Shown here piece by piece: positions 33,719-41,684 of a stretch of 43,039 bases of DNA. Position 1 is the first letter of the stretch; each line of letters opens with the position of its first letter. The notes under the pieces are model-generated. The model had not been told where the DNA came from. It ran no database searches and saw nothing but the letters and a program-made list of their open reading frames with translations. Origin of the DNA: Agrococcus sp. (lineage in GTDB: Bacteria; Actinomycetota; Actinomycetes; Actinomycetales; Microbacteriaceae); NCBI GenBank assembly GCA_031178105.1, contig JAPSJX010000009.1:1-43039 (forward strand), in the 5' to 3' direction. The position numbers and the translations under genes were made by a program.

Positions 33719-36700
33719 GTGCACATCTCCATCGTGGTCACATCTCCCATCCACGTCGGGCCGCTCCGCGCCATCGTCCGCGGGACGCGCGCGAGCGGAC
33801 AGGATGGCCGCCCCCCGTTCACCGCTGAAGCGCTCGTCGACGAGGGCCGGGCAGGCTTCGACCTCGAGCCGGGCGCGATCGTCACCGACGTCGAGGTCGT
33901 GCGCGCCGACGGCGTGGTGGTCGCGACTCGCTCCGTGAAGCAGCACGAGCAGCAGGACGGGACGATCGAGGTCGAGATCTCGGCGACAGCAGGGACCGCC
34001 GACGGCCTCGTCGCGCGAGCGCCGCGAACGGTCCGCGCCTCGGTCATCGACCATCGGGCGATCGGTATCCCCGACGTCGAGGTGGTCGCGACCATCGACG
34101 ACACCGAGATCGGCCGCGTCCGGACGGACGAGACCGGTTCCTGGGCGCTGCAGCTGCCGGCGAGACCGGTCACGCTCCGGATCCGGGCAGAGGAGTACGA
34201 CGACTCGTTCGTGCTCGAGACGGGTGAGCCGGTGCCCACCGTGCGCCTCGAGCACCTCGTCGTGGTCGATGATCCCGACGCGGAAGCCGCCCTGCCACCG
34301 AGGCCGCGGGACGCGAAGACGTGGGCGACGAGCGACGGCGTCAGCCAGGATCTCGGCGACGGCAGGAGCCTGTGGGTCCCGGACCGCTCCGTCGAGGTGT
34401 CGGAGCTCGCGACGCTCGTCCGGGTGCAGGAGCCCGTGCTCGCCGTGCCCCAGCGCGCGGTCGAGCTCGGGCTGGCTCGCGGAGGCGGTCCTGCGTCCGC
34501 GCACCCGCCTGCGGGCGCGGAGGCGCGGGTGAGCGGCGGGGTGGCGCCGGGCGAGGACGCACCGGTCGCGCAGGCGAGCGCGAAGGGCGGGCGGGGCGCG
34601 ACCAAGGGCGCGAGCGACGAGGACCCCGGGCCCGCCGAGACGGCCGGCGCGCTGTCCTGGGCGGTCCTCGCTCCTTGGGTGGCCGCCAGCGCCGGCGGCG
34701 CCGCCCGACCCGGGAGCGCGCTCGCAGGGCTCGCCCCCTCAGTCCAAGCCGACTCGGTCGACTCGCTGCGTCCAGCGGAGACCATCGCACGGCTGGCGCA
34801 GCACCACCCGGCGGTCGCGGACGGGTCGATCAGCCGGACCCCGCTCGGTCCCGAGCGCCTGCTCGACATCGACAGCTCCGACCGCGCGGCGGCGACGACG
34901 GTGTCGCTCGCCCATGTGCTCCGGCATCGACAGGAGTGGCGGGCGGACGGCTACTCGTTGGGGACGCTCCTCTACTCGCTCCCGCTCGCCCCCGGGCAGC
35001 GCAAGCAGGTCGCCATCGTCGACTGGCGCCGCCGCGACGCGGGCACCCGCCAAGACGAGGCGCACGCCGACGACCGCTTGAGCGCCGAGACCCAGCAGCA
35101 GCGCGACATCGAGGAGATGGTCCGGAGCGCCGCCGAGGAGAGCATGAGCGGCAGCAGCACGTCGACGAGCGTCGGCGTCGGCGTCGGCAGCGGTGCCGGC
35201 GCGACCGGCAGCGCGAACGGGGTGGGCCTCTCCGCGATGCTCGGCTTCTCGGGCGGCGTCGGGCACGCGTCGACCGAGGCGCAGCAGACGGCGCTGAGAG
35301 AGATCTCGGGTCGCTCGTCGCAGCGCGTCCGGGAGGCCACGCGTCAATCCGCGACCGCGGTCCGGAGCCGCCGCACCACGACGGTGCAAGCCGTCGAGCA
35401 GTCGGAGTCGGCGCACGCCACCACGGAGGTCGTCGCCAACCACAACCACAGCCACGCGCTCACGATGCAGTACTTCGAGGTGCTGCGGCACCTCGTCGTC
35501 GAATCGCGCCTGCACGCCGTCGACGAGGCGCTGCTCATCCCCGCTCCGGTCATCCGGTGGACGCCGCAGGCCATCGCGCGCCACGAGCACGTGCTGCGGA
35601 CGACGCTGCGCGCGTCGCACCTCACCCGTGGCATCAAAGCAGTGCTCGACGGGCTCGACGGGTCCGCGGCCACACGGGCGGTCGATAGGCCGCTCGGTCT
35701 CGTCACCGGTCGGTTGCGGCTCCGTCCCGACACCGTCGAGTCGACCGATCAGGCGCCGGGATCCGCCGCCCAGCGCTGGACCCGGCTGGGCCTGCCCTTC
35801 GACGCGCCCCTGCGGCTGTCCGGGTCGCTCGTGGTGACGAGGAGCGACGGCGGCACGGAGACCACCGAGCTGCAGCTCGACGAGCTCGAGCCCGACGGTG
35901 ACGGAGAGCTCGTCGCGCAGCTGCGGGCACCGATCGCGGCGTCGCGGCGATCGGTGGCGGCGATCTCGCTGCGGCTCGATCGCAGTGCCTGGGATGCGTT
36001 GGCGCGACTCCGGGTCGACGCGCTGTCGTGGAGCGCGGACGGCGCGACGCGCCCGCTCACGGCACCGAGCACGGTCAGGGCCGGATCGGCATCGACCGTG
36101 GCGCTCGTCGGGGATGCGGACCTCGCTGACTCCGACGCATCGACGCGAGCATCCGCCGCCGCGCGGCTGCTCCGGCACCTGGACGTCCGCGCGCTCGCGT
36201 ACTCGAAGGCGGTGTGGGCGTCGCTCGACGCGGATGCGCGCTTCCTCGCGCTGGACCGGGTGCTGGCGCCGGGCCTGTCGGGGCGCCGCGCGAGCCTCGC
36301 GAGCGTGGTCGAGAACCGACTGCTCGGCTTCGTCGGCAACAGCTGGGTGATGCCGGTCTCAGCCGGGCTCGACCTCTCGGCCGCCGTGCTGGGGAGGTCG
36401 ATGGTCGACTGCCGGGCCGACTACCTCTCCGACGCCCATGTCGACGTCGACCGCGTCACCGTGCCCACGGCCGGCGTCTTCGCGGAAGCCGTGCTCGGCA
36501 CGTCGAACGCGAGCGAGCTCATCGACGACCGAAGGTTCTGGAAGTGGCACGAAGCACCCATCCCGGAGGGGCCGGAGATCGCCCCGGTGTCGACCGATTC
36601 GCGCTCCGCGCCGATGGATCTGCGCTCGACCGCGCTCGATGCCGCGGCGGTCGGGCTCCCCGGGCTGTCGTCGCTGCCGTCGCCCACCGGGCTCCACGAT

Positions 36701-37831
36701 GCGCTTGCCGCGGTGGCGACCGCGAGCATCTTCCGCGACATCACCGGCGTCGACGCCACGGCCCGCAACGCCGCCTCGGCGCTCGAGACGACAGTGAACG
36801 CGGCGAAGGAGCTCGGGGAGAAGGCCGGCGAGAACGCGACCGAGGCGTACAAGACCGCGGTCGAGTCGCAGGCGACCGAGCGGCGGCTGGAGCAGATCGA
36901 GGCAGCGCGCCGACGCGGCACCATCACCGACAAGCAGGCGAGCGCGCTCACGACGCAGGCGCTGGGCGGCGCCGCCCCCGCATCGGGCGGCGGCAGCGCT
37001 GGCAGCGGAGCTTCCGCGGCGCCCGGGCAGGGTGCGGGCGGCACGGGCGGCGCGGACGGCAGCCCCGGCGCAGGGGGCACCGCCGGCGCGGACGGCACCG
37101 CCGGCACCGATGGCGCACCCGGCCGGACTGGTGACACGCACCCGCCCCGACCGGCTCCGCGACGGCGCGCGATCCGGCGGACCCCCGCCGCACCGCCGGT
37201 CGACGGCGAGATCCGCCTCAAGGCAGCGCCCAGGACGCTCGAGACCCGCATCGCGCTCGAGGGCCACTCATCGGTGCTCGGCACGGAGCGATTCGGCCGC
37301 TGGGTGCTGCGGACGCGCGTCGGACACCTCACGAACGGCGCGCTCGTGCCGCTCTCCGTCCGTGTGACACCCGAGCTGGAAGGTATCGCCGCCAGCTCGC
37401 TGCAGTCGCTGCCGGAGGTCCAGAGCCACCTGCTCCGCATCGACGGGCGGTTCGCGCTGGAGGTGGATGTGACCGAGAAGGTCTCGACCCATCCTCTGCA
37501 GTCGACGGGCGGCTTCGGCCTCGAGCTCGGCCTCGATTTCTGGATGAGCCGGGTTCGAGCCCTGGCCGGCGGCGAGGGCGGCTCGAGCGGGCAAGATCCA
37601 GGTGGGAGCGGGGGGCCATCGCTCTCGATCACGCACAGCGCCGTGGAGACCACCCAGACGACCACGCAGTGGACCCGCAACTATCGCTACGGCGTGCAGG
37701 CGGACAGCATCGTGCGGTGGAGCACCGGGTCGACCGACATCGGCCCCGAGCACCTCCGCCTGGCCGGCACCCGCGTCGGAGGCGTCCCGATCACGGAGTG
37801 GGGACTGCACACGTTCACCGTGCGCGCGTGA
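33719..37831 (+). CDS. large multidomain protein of unknown function (~1371 aa)
   Basis: GGAGG Shine-Dalgarno about 6 bp before the GTG at 33719 (VHISIVVTSPIHVGPLRAIVRG...); single open frame to 37831; no signal peptide. The ORF track start at 33680 is an upstream in-frame GTG without an obvious RBS. Confidence 0.88.
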   Translation: MHISIVVTSPIHVGPLRAIVRGTRASGQDGRPPFTAEALVDEGRAGFDLEPGAIVTDVEVVRADGVVVATRSVKQHEQQDGTIEVEISATAGTADGLVARAPRTVRASVIDHRAIGIPDVEVVATIDDTEIGRVRTDETGSWALQLPARPVTLRIRAEEYDDSFVLETGEPVPTVRLEHLVVVDDPDAEAALPPRPRDAKTWATSDGVSQDLGDGRSLWVPDRSVEVSELATLVRVQEPVLAVPQRAVELGLARGGGPASAHPPAGAEARVSGGVAPGEDAPVAQASAKGGRGATKGASDEDPGPAETAGALSWAVLAPWVAASAGGAARPGSALAGLAPSVQADSVDSLRPAETIARLAQHHPAVADGSISRTPLGPERLLDIDSSDRAAATTVSLAHVLRHRQEWRADGYSLGTLLYSLPLAPGQRKQVAIVDWRRRDAGTRQDEAHADDRLSAETQQQRDIEEMVRSAAEESMSGSSTSTSVGVGVGSGAGATGSANGVGLSAMLGFSGGVGHASTEAQQTALREISGRSSQRVREATRQSATAVRSRRTTTVQAVEQSESAHATTEVVANHNHSHALTMQYFEVLRHLVVESRLHAVDEALLIPAPVIRWTPQAIARHEHVLRTTLRASHLTRGIKAVLDGLDGSAATRAVDRPLGLVTGRLRLRPDTVESTDQAPGSAAQRWTRLGLPFDAPLRLSGSLVVTRSDGGTETTELQLDELEPDGDGELVAQLRAPIAASRRSVAAISLRLDRSAWDALARLRVDALSWSADGATRPLTAPSTVRAGSASTVALVGDADLADSDASTRASAAARLLRHLDVRALAYSKAVWASLDADARFLALDRVLAPGLSGRRASLASVVENRLLGFVGNSWVMPVSAGLDLSAAVLGRSMVDCRADYLSDAHVDVDRVTVPTAGVFAEAVLGTSNASELIDDRRFWKWHEAPIPEGPEIAPVSTDSRSAPMDLRSTALDAAAVGLPGLSSLPSPTGLHDALAAVATASIFRDITGVDATARNAASALETTVNAAKELGEKAGENATEAYKTAVESQATERRLEQIEAARRRGTITDKQASALTTQALGGAAPASGGGSAGSGASAAPGQGAGGTGGADGSPGAGGTAGADGTAGTDGAPGRTGDTHPPRPAPRRRAIRRTPAAPPVDGEIRLKAAPRTLETRIALEGHSSVLGTERFGRWVLRTRVGHLTNGALVPLSVRVTPELEGIAASSLQSLPEVQSHLLRIDGRFALEVDVTEKVSTHPLQSTGGFGLELGLDFWMSRVRALAGGEGGSSGQDPGGSGGPSLSITHSAVETTQTTTQWTRNYRYGVQADSIVRWSTGSTDIGPEHLRLAGTRVGGVPITEWGLHTFTVRA

Positions 37832-37833
37832 CC

Positions 37834-38406
37834 TCAGGCCCGTCGCGCCTCTCGACGCGCGATCGCGAGCCACGTGCGCGGCCCGGCGAGCCATCCGATC
37901 AGCGTCGAGGCGATGATCGAGCCGACGACGTAGATGGCGGCGACGATCCAGAAGCCCACGACGCCCGTGAGCAGCGAAGACAGCCCGAGCAGCCAGCTCG
38001 AGAGCGTCGAGAGCACCGCCTGCATGACCGTGCCGAGCGCAGCGCCGCGGAGCGTGACGGCCGAGGCGGCTCGCACGCCGGCACGGCGCATCCGCCGGGT
38101 GCTCAGCCCACAGCCGAGCGAGATCGCGCCCGCCGCCACCAGCACGAGCACGACCACGACCGCCACGAGCGGCGTGCCATCGATCTGCTCGATCCACTCG
38201 ATCACCGAGCGGCCCCACGCGACGTCGTCGAAGAGGTCGATCACCAGCGCGTGGACGAGCAGCACCACGATCGCCACGACGAGCAGCGCCCAGACGAGGC
38301 TCGCGCCGGCCGCGACGAGCGCGAGACCGATGCTGCCGGCGCCGCGCACCGCGGCACGCTGGGCGGCATCGAGCGGGTCGGGCGCGGCAGCCCGCGCCGG
38401 GCTCAC
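37834..38406 (-). CDS. hypothetical multi-TM membrane protein
   Basis: GSIGLALVAAGASLVWALLVVAIVVLLVHALVI..., PLVAVVVVLVLVAAGAISLGCGL...; GTG start overlapping the upstream stop (GTGA). Confidence 0.75.
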   Translation of the reverse strand: MSPARAAAPDPLDAAQRAAVRGAGSIGLALVAAGASLVWALLVVAIVVLLVHALVIDLFDDVAWGRSVIEWIEQIDGTPLVAVVVVLVLVAAGAISLGCGLSTRRMRRAGVRAASAVTLRGAALGTVMQAVLSTLSSWLLGLSSLLTGVVGFWIVAAIYVVGSIIASTLIGWLAGPRTWLAIARREARRA

Positions 38407-39467
38407 CGCATGCTCGGCTCGCCGCGCAGCTCGAGGCGCGCGAGCTCCGCCTCGTCGCGAGCGCGCGCCGCGGCCTCCTCCGCCTCTGCCATCGCGGCGG
38501 GATCCTCCCGGGGCCGGGCCGTCGAGAGGAACAGCCAGCCGTACAGCAGTCCCACCCCGCCGGTCAGCACGACGGCGACGCCGAGCAGCGCGAACAGCGT
38601 CGACCACATCGTGCCGGTCGTGAGCGAGGCGGAGCTCGCACCCAGGATGAGGAAGAGCCCGCCCATGAGCGCGATCGGCCACAGCATCACGCCGATGAGG
38701 CCGGTCGTGGCGGTCGTGCACAGCCACGCGAGCCAGGTCGAGCGATGGGGCTTCGCGAGCCCGGCCGACGACGACCACAGCGCCTGCGTGAGCCAGCCGA
38801 GGGCGAGCACCGCGCCGCCGACCAGCAGCCCGATGACGGCGGTCGCTCCCACGCGCTCGGGCGTCGACCACAGCGAGACGATGCTCGTGAGGGAGTCGGC
38901 CTCGAACTCGCCGGTCCCCTCGCCGTATGCGTGCAGCAGGAAGGCGAACCCGACGATGAGCACGAACGCGGTGAGGAAGTGCGTCGCGAGCGCCATCACG
39001 GTCTGCCCGACCCACGAGCTGAGGAGCGCCGCGCCCCGCTGCCGCCGCGTCCAGCGGATGCGCGGCGGCAGCAGCGCGACCTGCGGGTAGGGGGCGTACG
39101 GCGTCAGGCCGTGGGCGCCGTACGCGCCGTACGCGCCGTACGCGCCGTAGGAGCGGGCGCCGTACGGGTTCGCGCCGTATGCGGAGGTGCCGGTCGGGGC
39201 GATGCCGGCAGCGGGATTGGCGACACCGTGCATGCGCGACGGTGGCAGCGCGAGCCGCTCGCGCCGCAGTCGCGCCCGCTCCTCGGCACGGGTCTCGAGC
39301 GCGATCGTCGGCACGAGCCGATCGGCCGCGGGCGCGACGGGTGCCGCACGGCGCGGTGCGCGCCCTGCGGCAGCGGCGCGCGCGGTCGCGTCGGACGGCA
39401 CGGGCGTGTCGGTGCCCGGCGGCGGGGGCGCCGCGGGGTCGATGCGCTCGCGAGGCTCCCGATCCAT
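38403..39467 (-). CDS. hypothetical membrane protein with Tyr-Gly-Ala repeat N-terminus
   Basis: Pro/Ala-rich cytosolic N-terminus with GAYGAYGAYGAHG, then about five TM segments. Confidence 0.78.
   Translation of the reverse strand: MDREPRERIDPAAPPPPGTDTPVPSDATARAAAAGRAPRRAAPVAPAADRLVPTIALETRAEERARLRRERLALPPSRMHGVANPAAGIAPTGTSAYGANPYGARSYGAYGAYGAYGAHGLTPYAPYPQVALLPPRIRWTRRQRGAALLSSWVGQTVMALATHFLTAFVLIVGFAFLLHAYGEGTGEFEADSLTSIVSLWSTPERVGATAVIGLLVGGAVLALGWLTQALWSSSAGLAKPHRSTWLAWLCTTATTGLIGVMLWPIALMGGLFLILGASSASLTTGTMWSTLFALLGVAVVLTGGVGLLYGWLFLSTARPREDPAAMAEAEEAAARARDEAELARLELRGEPSMR
39115..39150. repeat. 9-bp tandem repeat (GCGCCGTAC x3 plus GCGCCGTAG) coding for Tyr-Gly-Ala
   Basis: Read directly: gcgccgtac|gcgccgtac|gcgccgtac|gcgccgtag. 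Confidence 0.93.
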
Positions 39468-39527
39468 GGCCACATCCTCCCACCCGGCGGTGAGCGGCGG
39501 CGGAGGCCCGGGCCCCCCGCAACGGTC

Positions 39528-39608
39528 ATGATCTCGACTCGCGCGCGGCCTGGCGGCCGCGTGCGGCTCGATCAGCAGAAGCGGGCGGCCGCGTGCTGCT
39601 CGATCAGC
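39528..39608. repeat. intergenic REP-like repeat with a 25-bp direct duplication
   Basis: GGCGGCCGCGTGCGGCTCGATCAGC (39552-39576) and GGCGGCCGCGTGCTGCTCGATCAGC (39584-39608), preceded by GATCTCGACTCGCGCGCGGCC. Confidence 0.8.
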
Positions 39609-39617
39609 GGTGGCTGA

Positions 39618-40049
39618 TCAGCGGGCGGAGGGCCGCCAGAGCACGATGGAGCCCGGCCTCGTCGGGCGCGCCCCCGCCCGGATCGTCGTGATGCCCGCGG
39701 TGCCCGCGGCGAAGACGCGGCGTCCCTGCTGCTGCATCACGGCATCCGCCAGCGCCGACTCGAGCTCGCGCACCCGGACGCGCAGGTCGCGGTTCTCGTC
39801 GCTCATCTCGAGGATGCGGCGGATGCCCTCGAGCGAGACGCCCTCACCGGAGAGCAGCTGCACCTGCTTGAGCCGCCCGATGTCGCGCATCGAGTAGCGG
39901 CGGGTGTTGCCGGCGGTGCGGCTCGGCTGCACGAGTCCGAGCCGGTCGTACTGGCGCAGCGTCTGGGCGTGCAGGCCGGCCAGCTCGGCGGCCGCCGCGA
40001 TCGAGAAGATCGGCGACGTCTCGTCGAAGCCGGCCGGCGCGCTCGCCAT
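39618..40049 (-). CDS. hspR: heat-shock repressor HspR (MerR family)
   Basis: FSIAAAAELAGLHAQTLRQYDRLGLVQPSRTAGNTRRYSMRDIGRLKQVQLLSGEGVSLEGIRRILEM; last gene of the dnaK operon. Confidence 0.95.
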   Translation of the reverse strand: MASAPAGFDETSPIFSIAAAAELAGLHAQTLRQYDRLGLVQPSRTAGNTRRYSMRDIGRLKQVQLLSGEGVSLEGIRRILEMSDENRDLRVRVRELESALADAVMQQQGRRVFAAGTAGITTIRAGARPTRPGSIVLWRPSAR

Positions 40050-40993
40050 CAGGCCGCCTTCGCCTTCGCGAGCAGCTCGGCTCGCGGCGATTCGCTCGGA
40101 CCCGCCTCGACGAACTTCTGGAGGTGCTCGACCTGCTCCTTCGTGAGGTGGCTCGGCACCGCGACCTGGATGGTCGCGAGCAGGTCGCCCGTGCCCTTCT
40201 TGCCGGCGACGCCGCGGCCCTTGACGCGCAGCACACGGCCGGACGGCGTGCCCGGTGCGACCTTGAGCCGCACGGGGCTGCCGCCGAGCGTCGGCACCTC
40301 GATCGTCGCACCCAGGGCCGCCTCCGCGAAGGTGACCGGCACATCGACGCGCAGGTTGAGCCCATCCATCGTGAAGACCGGATGCGGCCGCACCTGCACC
40401 GTGAGGATGAGGTCGCCAGGCTCGCCGCCGGTGGGCGACGGGTCGCCCTTGCCGGTGAGCTTGATCTTCTGCCCGTCGTGGACGCCCGCGGGCACCTTGA
40501 CGGTCATCGTCTTGCCACCGACGGTCAGCTTCAGGGTGTCGCCCTGCACCGCCGACGTGAAGTCGAGCGCCGCGCGCGCCGTGACGTCGCGACCCTTGGC
40601 CGGACGACGTGCGCCGAACGGGCTGCCGCCGCCGAACATCCCGCCGAGCAGGTCGTCGAAGTCGCCCTGCGAGTACTGCACCCTGGGGCCGCCGCCGAAG
40701 CCGCCGAAGACGTCCTCGAAGCCGCCGGAGCCGCCCGGCGCGAACCGCGGACGGCCACCGGCCATCGCGCGGATCGCGTCGTACTCCTGGCGCTGCTTCG
40801 CGTCGGAGAGCACCGCGTGCGCCTCGGAGATCTCCTTGAAGCGTGCCTCGGCCTTCGCATCCCCCGGGTTGGAGTCCGGATGGAACTGGCGCGCGAGCTT
40901 GCGGTACTGCTTCTTCAGGTCTGCGGGCGTGACGTCCTTCTGCACGCCGAGGATGGCGTAGAAGTCCTTGTCGAACCAGTCGTTGCTGGCCAT
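40049..40993 (-). CDS. dnaJ: DnaJ-type co-chaperone without zinc finger (CbpA-like architecture)
   Basis: DFYAILGVQKDVTPADLKKQYRKLARQFHPDSNPGD (HPD), Gly/Phe region, C-terminal substrate domain; no CxxCxGxG repeats. Confidence 0.95.
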   Translation of the reverse strand: MASNDWFDKDFYAILGVQKDVTPADLKKQYRKLARQFHPDSNPGDAKAEARFKEISEAHAVLSDAKQRQEYDAIRAMAGGRPRFAPGGSGGFEDVFGGFGGGPRVQYSQGDFDDLLGGMFGGGSPFGARRPAKGRDVTARAALDFTSAVQGDTLKLTVGGKTMTVKVPAGVHDGQKIKLTGKGDPSPTGGEPGDLILTVQVRPHPVFTMDGLNLRVDVPVTFAEAALGATIEVPTLGGSPVRLKVAPGTPSGRVLRVKGRGVAGKKGTGDLLATIQVAVPSHLTKEQVEHLQKFVEAGPSESPRAELLAKAKAA

Positions 40994-41009
40994 GCGCCTC
41001 GCCCCCCGA

Positions 41010-41684
41010 CTACTCGGCCGGCACGAACACCGCGACCTTGGCGGCGCGCAGCATGCGCTCGCCGACGCGGTAGCCCGACTGCACGACGTCGGCGACGACC
41101 ATCTCGGTCACCTCCGGGTTCGGCAGCTGCGCCACGGCCTCGTGCTTGTCGATGTCGAACGCCTCGCCGACCTCGCCCAGCCGGACCACGCCCAGCTGCT
41201 CGAACGACGCACGGAGCTTCTGCGCCACGATCGCGAGCGGCCCCTCGGCGAGGTCGCCGTGCTTCTCGGCCAGGTACAGGTCGTCGAGCGCTGGCAGCAT
41301 CGCCTTGATGACGGATGCCGTGGTGGCGTCGCGGTCGCCCGCCCGCTCCCGCTCGGTGCGGTTGCGGTAGTTCACGTAGTCGGCGCGCAGCCGCTGCAGC
41401 TCGTCTAGCTGCGCGGCCGACTTGGCCTCGAACTCGGCGCGCTCGGCCTCGATGGCCGCGGCCTCGCCCTCGAGCAGGGCGCGGTCCTCGTCGCTCAGGT
41501 CGTCCTGTCCTGAGCCTGCCGAAGCGTCAGCGGCGCCCGGCGCCGAGGCGGCCGCGCTGGGCGCGGCCTCCTCGGTCTCGCCGGCTGCGGGCTGCGCACC
41601 GGTCTCGTCCAGGCCGCCGGTCTCGTCGTGACCGTTGGGCTCGTTCGACTCGTCGGGCATGTTCGACTCCTCGCGCTCGCTCAC
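41010..41684 (-). CDS. grpE: nucleotide exchange factor GrpE
   Basis: [19 protein letters not shown]...[19 protein letters not shown]...[46 protein letters not shown]. Confidence 0.96.
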   Translation of the reverse strand: MSEREESNMPDESNEPNGHDETGGLDETGAQPAAGETEEAAPSAAASAPGAADASAGSGQDDLSDEDRALLEGEAAAIEAERAEFEAKSAAQLDELQRLRADYVNYRNRTERERAGDRDATTASVIKAMLPALDDLYLAEKHGDLAEGPLAIVAQKLRASFEQLGVVRLGEVGEAFDIDKHEAVAQLPNPEVTEMVVADVVQSGYRVGERMLRAAKVAVFVPAE

